DNA of 22,855 nt from DASRDU01 sp035560235 (GTDB lineage: Bacteria > Acidobacteriota > Blastocatellia > RBC074), in NCBI GenBank assembly GCA_035560235.1, contig DATMAG010000125.1, positions 1 through 22,855 on the forward strand, in the 5' to 3' direction. Within the stretch, counting starts at the first letter, position 1, and each line of letters begins with the position of its first letter. A program made the position numbers and the translations under genes. Under the pieces are notes generated by a model that did not search any database, was not told where the DNA came from, and was given only the letters and a program-made list of their open reading frames with translations. Below, in pieces: positions 7,506 to 16,289 of the stretch.

Positions 7506-10500
7506 TTATCGAAGCGTGACATACATCCGGCTGGTTTCGAAGCCATTGAATGTGACTGTGAGTTCGACTCTGCGCGGTGCGCTGTTAATGCTGGCGAGGG
7601 ATTGCGGGATTTCGACATTGAGCTGATCGAGGCCGACAAAGCTGCCCTGCGCTCCGGCGTACAGCACGCGTGCCTGCCGGTCGCCAATCCTGACTGTGAC
7701 CGCTTCGGCAGCGTGGCGGAAGCCGGTGCCGTAGAGCACCAGAATATTCGGGCGGCCATCGAGCGTGACATCAAAGGGCGGTGACTGATAAGTGATCCCG
7801 TCAGGCGTGGCCAGCGCGGCGGCTTCGCCCTGACCTGAAGAATCGGCGGAGAAGAGCGCGGGGTGCGACGGCGCAAGGGCAACTGTGCCGAGCGCGTAAC
7901 TGCCGGTCGGCGTGTGAACGATGACAGTGGCTTCGCCGCTTTCGCCAATGTCCGGACTGCCCGGCACGGCGAAGTTGATCTGATTCGGCGAGACAAAAAA
8001 GAGCGGGGCAGCCACGCCGTTGACTGTGACCGAAGTTCCGGCAAGTTCGAGCGGCAGCGGCAGCGTCTGAGCCGTTTCAGTTCGCACCGCCAGGTTCGTG
8101 CCGAACGCGGCGACAATCGAATCGGGAGAGATCACGTCGCCGCGATAACTCGCAGCGCTCACGACCGCGAGCGGTGCGGTGGCCACTACATTGATCATCA
8201 CTGATCTGACATCGCACAGACTGTCATCGCTCGCGGTGAAGGTCAGCATCAGCGTTTTGCCGGTGTCTTCGCTCGACGGCGTCCATCTGAATTCGCCGCG
8301 CGTGCTGTTGCTGGTAATAGAGGTCGTCGTGAAGCTGGCGCGGTCGGGCAGACCCTGCGCGGTGATGGTGAGCGGGACGGCGGAGTTCAGATCGCTGGCG
8401 CTGACGCTGAAGCGCAGTTCACGCCCGGCTGTGGCTGTCTGCGTCGCCGGAACTGCCAGCACCGGCGGCGCTGTGGTGCTGATGGCATTGAACCCGTCAA
8501 CGCGCATCCGTTCGACCGCCGGCACAGTGTTCAGCGTAACAAAGCTGCCCTGCACGGCTGCGCCGCCGATGGTGTAGAAAGCTCCATTGATTACTGCCCC
8601 GGCAGACTGCGTGCGCGGCGTCGGCTGATTGAATGAATTATCGAGCGCGACCCAGCGGTTGCGGCGCACATCGTATGCCTCAGCGCCGCTCACCGGCAGC
8701 CCCGTAAGCGGATCTTCACCGCCCGCGATCAGCCACAACGGATTGCCCGCAGCATCTCTGCCGACAGCGCTCGCAGCAAAGCGGCGCGGGCGGCTGAGAC
8801 TGGCGACCGGCGACCATTTCTGCGCGCTGAAATCGAAAACCTCCGCGCTGACCAGACCACCCGTGAGGCCGAACCCGCCCGCGACATACAGTCTGCCTTC
8901 AATCATCGCGGCTTCGTGGCCGTAGCGGGCTGTGCTCATCGGCGGCAGTTCGCTCCAGGCCTCAGTCTGCGGATTGTAAGCGCGCACGATGGCGAGGGGG
9001 CCGCTCAGGTTGTTGCTGCCGCCGGTCAGGTAATAACTCCCGCGCGCTTCATCAGCCGCGAGCGCGTAAAAGTATGCTGCTGCCGGAACCGCTGACGCGA
9101 GCGACCACGAATTGCCCGCGATGTCATAAACATAATGCTGCTGCGCCGGAGTCGTGGATGACGAAGTGAAACCGCCCGGCACGTAAATCCTCCCGTTCAG
9201 ATAAACAGCTTCGCCGCTGCTCAGTCCCATCGGCATCGGCGCGATGCCCAGGTTCGTCCAGGCGTTCGTCACCGGATCGAAGCGGCTGACGGTTTCAATC
9301 GTCGTCGAGATCGAGGAAGAGGTGCGGCCTCCGATGACGTAAAGATATCGCCCGTCGCTCGCGGCCTGCAGACGCTGCAGAGGAAAGGGCAGTGGCGCAG
9401 CCGCTTCCCAGCGCCGCGCAATCGTGAAATCGCTCGCCGAATACGCTTCGGTTTCAGCTCCCTCATCATCGGTGGCGATGAGGCGAATGCGCGCCTGCGT
9501 GGTCGGACTGATCGCATCGGGAATAGTCCAGTTGAATGACTGCGCATCGCCCGGCAGGTCGTCAGCGATTTCAGTTATCGTCACCATCTGCCCGCCTGAG
9601 TTGCGCACAAGCGCAATCCGATGCTTCACGACCGCGCCATTGTCAGCTGACTTCCAGCGAATGTTGAGTGTGCTGCCGATGAACATTGTGTCATCGTTCG
9701 GACTGAGAAGCTGCACGGTCGGCGGCGAAGGCTGAACGTAAGTGAACCCGTCGCCGAGCGTCGTCTGATGCGCGCCATTGCTGAAAGTGACCGACGCAAG
9801 GCCCGCAGCCGCCGCAGGCGGCGTAATTGCACGCAGCGTGTTCGCATTGACGAAGATGACAGTCGCGGCCTGTGAGCCGAAAGCAGCAGTTGTTTCGGGC
9901 GTGAAGTTTTCGCCGATTACACTCACCACAGTGCCGCCGCGCACTGAGCCGGACGAGGGAAAGATTCGGTCAACCCTGGGCGCGGGCGCATTCGTCGCGC
10001 TGCCGGGCTGAAAGTATGTGAAGCCGCTGGCGAGCGCCGCGCTGCCGTTGCGATTGCTGAGGCGCACCGTCACTGCGCCCGCCGCGTGAGCCGGAGCGGT
10101 GACGGTCAGCGTCGTGCTGCCTGTGACATTCACGTTCAGCCCCGGCAGGCTGTCAAAGGTCACGGTTGTGTCGGCATTGTCGGTGAAGTTGAGTCCCGTA
10201 ATGGTGACTTTCGCGCCGCCTGCGGGACTGCTGAAGGCGGGGCTGACTGAAGAAATCACCGGCGCAGGAGCAGCGCCTGGTCTGATGACGGCGGCATCGG
10301 CTGACCGGGCGGTGAGGCGAATGTTGTCAATGTACCAGCCGTCGCCTGTCTCGGCCTGATCGCTCAGCAGCCGGAACCGGAACCGCGCGCGATTCTTTCC
10401 GGCCAGCGCTTCGAGCCTGACTTTCGACTGAACGAAATCGGTCTGACTGCCGGTGAAGGCCGCTGCCTTTGTCCACGTTGCGCCGTCGTCAATCGAATAT

Positions 10501-13241
10501 TCGACGAGGCCGAAATCATAGCGGTATTCAAGATCGTAACTCTGAGCGAAGCAGAGCGTGACTTCGCCGAGTCCGGTCAGATCAATGAGCGGCGAGGTAA
10601 GCGCAGTGTCGCTGTTGTTGCTGTAACTGCCTGCCGGGCTGTCCGTCCACGAATGCGAAGCCGAAGCTGAGCGCGCACGGGTGATGGCCCACGCGCCGCT
10701 TGCGATCCAGCCCTGATTGCCGTTTTCTACATTATCTTCAAAGACCGTCTTTTCGCGCACGACACCGGCTCTCGCCGTGACGGTGGCGCTGTTGCCGTTC
10801 GCATTGCCCGCGTCGTCGTAAGTCACGACGATCTGATCGCCCGCTTCAACTGAAGCCTGCAGCAGCCCGTCGCCACTGCCTGCGCGGCCTGCCGCGAGGC
10901 GCAGCGAACCGCTGAAACTGCCCTGAAAAGCCTGATCAGGCGCGAGCGTGATCGTTTCCTCGTCGCCCGTCACTGAACTGCTGACGCGAACGCGCACCGG
11001 CGCAGTCGCATTGAAATCGCCGAGCATCACGCGAATCGCTTCGCCGACGACGTAGCCGCCTTTGTCGAGTCTCAGCGAACCGCTCTCGCTGCAATACGGC
11101 GGCAGGTCGAAGGCTTCCTGCGGCGCATTGTCAGCCACACTGAGCGTGCTGGCCGAATAACCCATGCCGCGCTTTGCAAAGGCCTGCCACAGCAGACACT
11201 GGTTGGCGCCGTTATTGTTGACGCGATCCGCGAGCAGAATGGCATCGCGGGCTTCAAGGAAAGTCGGATCGGGCGGGGTCAGCTTCATCCCGTCAATGAC
11301 AAGTTGCAGGCTCTGGCGCTGACCGGCCTCGAAACCGTATTTCTGAATCAGCAGCGCGCGCATCTCCCACAGCGTCACGCACCAGATTTCACCGGCCGCG
11401 TGAACCGAAGGACTCAGTGAGAGCGCGGCGAAGGTGAGCGGAGAGATGGCCTTGTTTGTGCTGTACGGATAACGCCGGATGCCCTGCGCGTAGTTGTTGC
11501 GAACATACTGACCGATGGCGTATGCGCCGTCTGCCGGATCGCTTTCGTTTCGCATCAGCGCGAGCGCGAAGTAATCCGACCAGCCTTCGCCCATCCCGCG
11601 CGCCTGAAAGCCTGAAAGGCCAGTGCCGTTGCCGATCAGCCGGTTGCTCACGCCGTGCGTCAGTTCGTGCAGAATCACTGTCTGATCCAGATCGCCGTCG
11701 AGCTGCGGCGAACCGGTCCAGAGAAACATCTGCACGCGGCCCGGACGGCCATCAGGCGGCGTCGAAAAATTGGCATTGTTCGTTCCGCTGCCGTCCTGAG
11801 CGTCGGCCTGAATGGCATCGCCTTCTGCGCCGCCGAGTCCGAAATTGGCGGTCTGAAAGTTCCCGGCTGATTCAGTGAACCCGAGCAGGTAGAGAATGTC
11901 GTGAAAACGATTGACGTGATAGAAGAGATTGACGAGCGCCGCCTGCTGATTGGGTTCAGTCGCGGGCGACTGCGCCAGATCGAGCGGAAATGAAAAGTTG
12001 CCGTCCGGCGCTTTCAGCAGCGGCAGATCGGGCTGATTGTTGGAGTCGCGGTCAGTGTGCGCGTCAGCATTGTTGCTGACGAGCGAATCGGCAGGGGCTC
12101 CGGCCCACCAGTCGTAATGCGGATCGGCGGGCGCGACCTGCGCGCCGTTGAATGGTTCGGCGTGAAAGGGCCTGTCCTGCCGCTGCACTGTGGGCGGATT
12201 TTCATTCGTGTGCGGATTGTCCGGGCGCGGACTGTCGCCGGTAAAGACGAGTCCGTGCGGGCGCAGCGGATTTTCGTCATAACAGGTCAGGTTGTAGCGC
12301 CAGAGCAGCGAGCCGCGTGCGGCATCAACCACGATCAGATAGGCGTCGGGCGTCTCCTTCAGCCACAATTCAAACTCCCACGCGAGCCTCATCTGATCCG
12401 CTGCGAGCGGAAAATAAACCAGCCGCGCATTGACTTCGCGGGCGAAGCTCTCTGACTGACTGAACCGCTGTCTCTGTTCGGCGTCCGTTGCCGCTGCCGT
12501 GAGATTGAACTGACCGTCGGGCGTGACATCGGCATACGTTGCCGCAAACTTCAGGGCTTCAGCGGCTGAAAGGCGCGGACTGTCCGGCCTGGTCGTGCGG
12601 GCGGCTGCGGGCAGCAGTTCGCCTGTCGCTGCGATGACCGCGCCGTGCCGGTCAAGGTGCGCTGTCAGCCGCGCTCCGAAGATTTCAATGCCGCCGCTGG
12701 TCTGTTGCAGCGTCAGATGCGTCAGACCGTTGTGAGTGGTTGTGTGCCGGGCTGTCACGCGCAGGCTGCTGATCTCTTCAGCACTGAGGTGGTAAAGATC
12801 GCTGTTCTCACTGAGAAAGCGGCGCGCGATCATCTCAGGCTCAGCCTCATCAGGCGCTCTGAGCGGTTCATCGGCGCTGAAGATGCGGGTCGGCGCGCCG
12901 GTCAGTGAATTCCGGCGCACCTGCGCGCGTGGGCGGGTGCGCAGCAGTTGCGGCTCACGTGCAGCCATCTGCGCCGAATTTCTGCCGCGAGGATTGTCAG
13001 CCGGAACGGCGAGCGAGCGATTCTGATCGGCGCGAATGTCGAAGTTCTCAAGTGTGCGCGGGCGTCGCCGCTGCGTGCTGACCGCGCCCGGCGGCGCGTT
13101 GAAGGATGATCCCGGACTGAAGGATAAATCGGGCTGGACGAAGGAGCGCAGTGAGTTGAAATGCTGCCCGGCGACAGACAGCGCCAGCAGCACAGTCAGA
13201 ATGATGGCCAGTGCCGCAACAACGTGTGAGGTACCTTTCAT
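7506..13241 (-). CDS. Giant secreted M36 (fungalysin-like) metallopeptidase with TIG, Kelch and TIGR03437-like modules
   Basis: A 1911-residue exported protein. Modules in order: signal peptide (about 1-25); FTP-like propeptide (about 130-210); M36 zinc peptidase with H525-E526-L-T-H529 and third ligand E552 in GMGEGWSDYF; a MAM/jelly-roll-like domain (about 832-977; VENGNQGW to GDGWYIDNIRL); two IPT/TIG Ig-like domains (about 992-1077 and 1085-1167); another Ig-like domain (about 1172-1274); a Kelch propeller (about 1275-1560; repeated LYVIGG, IYVPGGF, LYVAGGF); a cadherin/He_PIG-like domain (about 1590-1690); and a C-terminal domain of the TIGR03437 type (about 1695-1911). M36 enzymes degrade extracellular protein and mature by cleavage of the FTP propeptide. 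The catalytic residues are intact. Kelch and Ig modules probably give binding or surface anchoring. The ribosome-binding site is weak. No close partner gene is seen. Confidence 0.92.
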   Translation of the reverse strand: MKGTSHVVAALAIILTVLLALSVAGQHFNSLRSFVQPDLSFSPGSSFNAPPGAVSTQRRRPRTLENFDIRADQNRSLAVPADNPRGRNSAQMAAREPQLLRTRPRAQVRRNSLTGAPTRIFSADEPLRAPDEAEPEMIARRFLSENSDLYHLSAEEISSLRVTARHTTTHNGLTHLTLQQTSGGIEIFGARLTAHLDRHGAVIAATGELLPAAARTTRPDSPRLSAAEALKFAATYADVTPDGQFNLTAAATDAEQRQRFSQSESFAREVNARLVYFPLAADQMRLAWEFELWLKETPDAYLIVVDAARGSLLWRYNLTCYDENPLRPHGLVFTGDSPRPDNPHTNENPPTVQRQDRPFHAEPFNGAQVAPADPHYDWWAGAPADSLVSNNADAHTDRDSNNQPDLPLLKAPDGNFSFPLDLAQSPATEPNQQAALVNLFYHVNRFHDILYLLGFTESAGNFQTANFGLGGAEGDAIQADAQDGSGTNNANFSTPPDGRPGRVQMFLWTGSPQLDGDLDQTVILHELTHGVSNRLIGNGTGLSGFQARGMGEGWSDYFALALMRNESDPADGAYAIGQYVRNNYAQGIRRYPYSTNKAISPLTFAALSLSPSVHAAGEIWCVTLWEMRALLIQKYGFEAGQRQSLQLVIDGMKLTPPDPTFLEARDAILLADRVNNNGANQCLLWQAFAKRGMGYSASTLSVADNAPQEAFDLPPYCSESGSLRLDKGGYVVGEAIRVMLGDFNATAPVRVRVSSSVTGDEETITLAPDQAFQGSFSGSLRLAAGRAGSGDGLLQASVEAGDQIVVTYDDAGNANGNSATVTARAGVVREKTVFEDNVENGNQGWIASGAWAITRARSASASHSWTDSPAGSYSNNSDTALTSPLIDLTGLGEVTLCFAQSYDLEYRYDFGLVEYSIDDGATWTKAAAFTGSQTDFVQSKVRLEALAGKNRARFRFRLLSDQAETGDGWYIDNIRLTARSADAAVIRPGAAPAPVISSVSPAFSSPAGGAKVTITGLNFTDNADTTVTFDSLPGLNVNVTGSTTLTVTAPAHAAGAVTVRLSNRNGSAALASGFTYFQPGSATNAPAPRVDRIFPSSGSVRGGTVVSVIGENFTPETTAAFGSQAATVIFVNANTLRAITPPAAAAGLASVTFSNGAHQTTLGDGFTYVQPSPPTVQLLSPNDDTMFIGSTLNIRWKSADNGAVVKHRIALVRNSGGQMVTITEIADDLPGDAQSFNWTIPDAISPTTQARIRLIATDDEGAETEAYSASDFTIARRWEAAAPLPFPLQRLQAASDGRYLYVIGGRTSSSISTTIETVSRFDPVTNAWTNLGIAPMPMGLSSGEAVYLNGRIYVPGGFTSSSTTPAQQHYVYDIAGNSWSLASAVPAAAYFYALAADEARGSYYLTGGSNNLSGPLAIVRAYNPQTEAWSELPPMSTARYGHEAAMIEGRLYVAGGFGLTGGLVSAEVFDFSAQKWSPVASLSRPRRFAASAVGRDAAGNPLWLIAGGEDPLTGLPVSGAEAYDVRRNRWVALDNSFNQPTPRTQSAGAVINGAFYTIGGAAVQGSFVTLNTVPAVERMRVDGFNAISTTAPPVLAVPATQTATAGRELRFSVSASDLNSAVPLTITAQGLPDRASFTTTSITSNSTRGEFRWTPSSEDTGKTLMLTFTASDDSLCDVRSVMINVVATAPLAVVSAASYRGDVISPDSIVAAFGTNLAVRTETAQTLPLPLELAGTSVTVNGVAAPLFFVSPNQINFAVPGSPDIGESGEATVIVHTPTGSYALGTVALAPSHPALFSADSSGQGEAAALATPDGITYQSPPFDVTLDGRPNILVLYGTGFRHAAEAVTVRIGDRQARVLYAGAQGSFVGLDQLNVEIPQSLASINSAPRRVELTVTFNGFETSRMYVTLR

Positions 13242-13548
13242 GGACGCTTCGCTCTGACAGCGGGCACACGACCGCTGGCCCTGAAATCATTTCGCAAACT
13301 GACCGGATCTGAGGAGACTGAAGACAATTGCACCGCTCTTTTTCCGCCGATTCGCCGTCGGGAACGCACATCTCCCCGTATCTGAAGTAAAGTCCCAATC
13401 GGGCTGAAATTTGAGCCTGTCAGCGGCAGACTGCTGAAAAAATATATGGATGTGACAGTCCCGGCTTTTCATTACCCGGCTTTCGGGCAATCATTATGCT
13501 GACCGCGTTCCGGCGCCGACGCGCCGGGCATCCTTCGCAGGAGAACCG
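13242..13548. other. Divergent intergenic region, promoters expected
   Basis: 307 bp lie between the divergent metallopeptidase and flavin reductase-like genes. They contain an AT-rich patch (about 13437-13450, AAAAAATATATGG) that could be part of a promoter, but I cannot pair it with a convincing -35 box. I see no gene, repeat or RNA structure that I can support. Confidence 0.4.
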
Positions 13549-14031
13549 ATGAATCAGGAGTTCGACGCACAAGCCTTTCGCCGCGTGATGGGGCAGTTTG
13601 CCACCGGCGTCACTGTCATCACCACACTGGATCAGGTCGGCAACAAGTACGGGATGACGGCCAATTCATTCACTTCGGTGTCACTCGATCCGCCGCTCGT
13701 CCTGGTCTGTGTGGGCCGCGATCTGGATTTCTGCCGGATCATTGCCGATGCCACTCATTTCAGCGTCAACATTCTGGCCTCTCATCAGGAAGACCTCTCG
13801 CGCCGCTTCGCCATGCGCGGCATTGACAGGTTCGAAGGCATCAGCCACCGGCCTGGCCGAACCGGCCCGCCGCTGCTCGCCGACACCCTGGCGCATCTTG
13901 AATGTTCGCGCTACGAACTGCTCTCGGGCGGCGATCACCTGATCGTGCTGGGCAGGGTCGAGCATCTCGAATACAGGGGCGGCGAACCGCTGCTTTACTT
14001 CGGCAGCAGCTATCGCTGGCTTCAGTCGTAA
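13549..14031 (+). CDS. Flavin reductase-like (FMN-binding split-barrel) protein
   Basis: A 160-residue protein covering the complete flavin reductase-like domain (HpaC/RutF/DIM6-NTAB type). Diagnostic stretches are FRRVMGQFATGVTVITT near the N-terminus, GMTANSFTSVSLDPPLVLVCV in part (about 36-56), the NILASHQEDLSRRFA segment, and the C-terminal LLYFGSSYRWL. Members reduce FMN or FAD with NAD(P)H, often supplying a two-component monooxygenase, or carry bound flavin themselves. No monooxygenase gene is adjacent, so the partner is unknown. The start is well placed: AGGAG lies 6 nt before the ATG. An intrinsic terminator follows at 14097-14120, which makes this a single-gene unit. Confidence 0.9.
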   Translation: MNQEFDAQAFRRVMGQFATGVTVITTLDQVGNKYGMTANSFTSVSLDPPLVLVCVGRDLDFCRIIADATHFSVNILASHQEDLSRRFAMRGIDRFEGISHRPGRTGPPLLADTLAHLECSRYELLSGGDHLIVLGRVEHLEYRGGEPLLYFGSSYRWLQS

Positions 14032-14096
14032 CGACGCGCCGCGCAATACTCATCTTGCGTTCAGACATTCTTTCGGCTACCATCTCGACTTACTTG

Positions 14097-14120
14097 AGGT
14101 GGGCGCAGGCCCACCTTTTT
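14097..14120 (+). terminator. Intrinsic terminator of the flavin reductase-like gene
   Basis: AGGTGGGC (14097-14104) pairs perfectly with GCCCACCT (14109-14116) across a 4-nt GCAG loop, followed by a run of T to 14120. It is a textbook Rho-independent terminator 65 nt after the stop codon. It also shows that rimP must start downstream of it. Confidence 0.93.
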
Positions 14121-14168
14121 AGTTTCAGCTTTGAGTTTCCGCCTCTGAACTTTCGCTCAGAGTCGCCG

Positions 14169-14678
14169 GTGTTCAGAGCTGCCGGACTGGTTCCTGATTC
14201 GATTGCAGAAGCATTGAAAGCAGATCCACGAATTGTCGAAATCGCTGAGCGAGTGACCGCACGCGAAAATCTCGAACTGGTTCACGTCGAACTGGTCGGC
14301 GGGCGCGGCCATCAGATTCTGCGCCTCTACATTGACAAACCCGGCGGCGTGACACACGAGGATTGTGTGGCAGTGAGCGAGCAGGTCAGCGTGATTCTGG
14401 ACGTTGAAGATCCGATTCCCGGAGCCTACACGCTGGAGGTCAGTTCGCCGGGGCTGGATCGCGGGCTTTACAAACCCGCCGATTACGAACGCTTCGCCGG
14501 ACTGCCGGCGCACATCAGGCTGACGGAACCGCTGGCCGGGCAGCGCAACTTTCACGGCACGCTCGTCGGACTTGACCGGGAGGGCGAACCGGCGGCTTTG
14601 CTGGATGATGAACAGGGGACGCGACACCGTCTGCCGCTCGACAAAATCGCCAAAGCGAATGTCGAAATTGAACCTTGA
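14169..14678 (+). CDS. rimP: Ribosome maturation factor RimP
   Basis: A 169-residue RimP, the 30S assembly factor needed for small-subunit maturation. It has the N-terminal alpha/beta domain (RIVEIAERVTARENLELVHV, about residues 18-37) and the family hallmark in the middle: LRLYIDKPGGVTHEDCVAVS and YTLEVSSPGLDR (about 53-99), followed by the SH3-like C-terminal barrel ending LPLDKIAKANVEIEP. The frame is open far upstream, but the terminator at 14097-14120 rules out a start before it. The first in-frame start after it is GTG 14169, giving the usual RimP length. I see no clear Shine-Dalgarno. It heads the rimP-nusA-infB-rbfA cluster. Confidence 0.9.
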   Translation: MFRAAGLVPDSIAEALKADPRIVEIAERVTARENLELVHVELVGGRGHQILRLYIDKPGGVTHEDCVAVSEQVSVILDVEDPIPGAYTLEVSSPGLDRGLYKPADYERFAGLPAHIRLTEPLAGQRNFHGTLVGLDREGEPAALLDDEQGTRHRLPLDKIAKANVEIEP

Positions 14679-14684
14679 AACAGA

Positions 14685-14761
14685 GTGGTCAGTGGTCAGT
14701 GGTCAGTGGTTGGCAAGAAGAACTTTTCTTCACTGACCACTAACCACTGACCACTGACCAC
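14685..14761. repeat. Heptad-repeat hairpin between rimP and nusA
   Basis: Tandem copies of the 7-bp unit GTGGTCA (14685-14711) are followed by a spacer and then by inverted copies (about 14731-14761). The arms pair over about 25 bp with one C-A mismatch (14704 with 14742), and the spacer itself can form a small AAGAA/TTCTT stem. The hairpin starts 6 nt after the rimP stop and ends 14 nt before the nusA ATG. There is no U tract, so it is not a simple terminator. A second copy of the same design lies at 19108-19187. Confidence 0.9.
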
Positions 14762-14775
14762 CAATCACGGACACA

Positions 14776-16191
14776 ATGAACAGTCTGAGTTCAATTGCAC
14801 AAAACATCGAACTGCTGAGCAAGGAAAAGAAGATTGATTCTTCGGTCATCATCAGCGCGATTGAAGACGCCGTGGTGATGGCCGCGCGCAAGCAGTTCAA
14901 GTCGAACGAGGATCTGCACGCCCGCTACATTCCTGAGACGGGCACGGTCGAACTCTTTGCGATCAAGACGGTCGTGGATGAAGTGGCTGACCCGTCGCGC
15001 GAAATGACTGTCCAGGAGGCGAACGCCGAGGTTGGCGAAGGCGCTGAGGTCGGCGATATGCTCGAACTGCCGCGCCCGGTTGAGGAACTCGGACGCATCG
15101 CCGCGCAGACAGCCAAGCAGATCATTCTCCAGAAGGTCCGCGAAGCCGAGCGCAACAACGTTTATGAAGAGTACATCGGGCGGCTCGGCGAACTGGTCAA
15201 CGGTTACGTCAAGCGCTTCGAGGGTGGCCGGATCATCGTGGACATGGGCAACGGACTGGAAGCCGTGATGCCGAAAAGTCAGCAGTCGCGGCTGGAAACC
15301 TTCTCGCAGGGCGAGCGGATCCGAGTCGTCATCAACGATGTCAGCAAGGAAGCCAAAGGCCCGCAGGTCGAGGTTTCGCGCACCAGCCCGGAACTGATCA
15401 AGCGGCTGTTTGAAATGGAAGTGCCGGAAATTTACGACGGCACGGTGGTCATCAAGGCCGCCGTCCGCGAACCCGGCGAGCGCGCCAAGATCGCCGTCGT
15501 CTCCAACGAACGCGACGTGGATCCGGTCGGCGCGTGCGTCGGCATGAAAGGCTCGCGCGTGCAGTCCATCATCCGTGAACTGCGCGGCGAAAAGATTGAC
15601 ATCATTGAATGGTCGGAAGACCCGGCCATCTTTGCCGCCAATGCGCTCTCACCGGCCAAGGTGAGCAAGGTGGCGGTGATTGATTTTGAAAGCAAGAAGC
15701 TTCAGGTCACGGTCGAAAACGATCAGCAGAGTCTGGCCATCGGCAAGCGCGGGCAGAACGTGCGCCTTGCGGCCCGGCTGGTCGGCTGGGACATTGACAT
15801 CCGCAGCGAGGAGGAGATGAAGCGCGAGGTAGAGGTGCAGATGCAGCAGCTCATCACGGCGGATGTGGTGCCGGTGGCCTATATCGAAGGCATCACGGCT
15901 TCGGATTCAGCAGCGCTGGCCGAACACGGAATTGACACGGTCGAGCAACTGGCGGCGGCGACGGTGGACGAGATTTCAGAGTGGCTCGATCTGAGCGTGG
16001 ACGAGGCGCAGCACCGGATTGATCAGGCACAGGCGATCGTGGCTGCGCGCGAAGCCGCGCTGGCCGAACAGGCGGCTCAGGCCGCTGCGGCTGAAGAGAC
16101 GACCCCGGAAGGAACGGCTGAATCGTCGGCTGAAACAGCACCGGAACAGAACGAAGCTGAGGCTTCGGAAACCGCTGCTCAGGTTGAATAA
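14776..16191 (+). CDS. nusA: Transcription termination/antitermination factor NusA
   Basis: A 471-residue NusA that binds RNA polymerase and nascent RNA to control pausing, termination and antitermination. The N-terminal polymerase-binding domain (about 1-125) begins MNSLSSIAQNIELLSKEK. It is followed by S1 (about 135-200; LVNGYVKRFEGGRIIVDMG), KH1 with G256-M-K-G259, and KH2 with G323-K-R-G326. After about 350 comes one helix-hairpin-helix-type segment (IEGITASDSAALAEHGIDTV) and a long Ala/Glu-rich acidic tail (about 425-471). The tail is low complexity and replaces part of what the longer proteobacterial proteins carry. It is transcribed after rimP, with the heptad-repeat hairpin in the gap and only a weak ribosome-binding site. 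Confidence 0.96.
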   Translation: MNSLSSIAQNIELLSKEKKIDSSVIISAIEDAVVMAARKQFKSNEDLHARYIPETGTVELFAIKTVVDEVADPSREMTVQEANAEVGEGAEVGDMLELPRPVEELGRIAAQTAKQIILQKVREAERNNVYEEYIGRLGELVNGYVKRFEGGRIIVDMGNGLEAVMPKSQQSRLETFSQGERIRVVINDVSKEAKGPQVEVSRTSPELIKRLFEMEVPEIYDGTVVIKAAVREPGERAKIAVVSNERDVDPVGACVGMKGSRVQSIIRELRGEKIDIIEWSEDPAIFAANALSPAKVSKVAVIDFESKKLQVTVENDQQSLAIGKRGQNVRLAARLVGWDIDIRSEEEMKREVEVQMQQLITADVVPVAYIEGITASDSAALAEHGIDTVEQLAAATVDEISEWLDLSVDEAQHRIDQAQAIVAAREAALAEQAAQAAAAEETTPEGTAESSAETAPEQNEAEASETAAQVE

Positions 16192-16289
16192 GCATGAAGT
16201 ACGCGCACTGAACAGGCAGGGATGTGTGATGCAGATGCTGATTCGGCAGAGAGCGGTTTTTCCTCTTACGGAAACTTACAAAGGACTCA

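Noticed and set aside
13902..14168. Upstream extension of the rimP frame to an ATG at 13902
   Set aside because: It overlaps the flavin reductase-like gene and crosses the intrinsic terminator at 14097-14120. The extra residues have no RimP resemblance.
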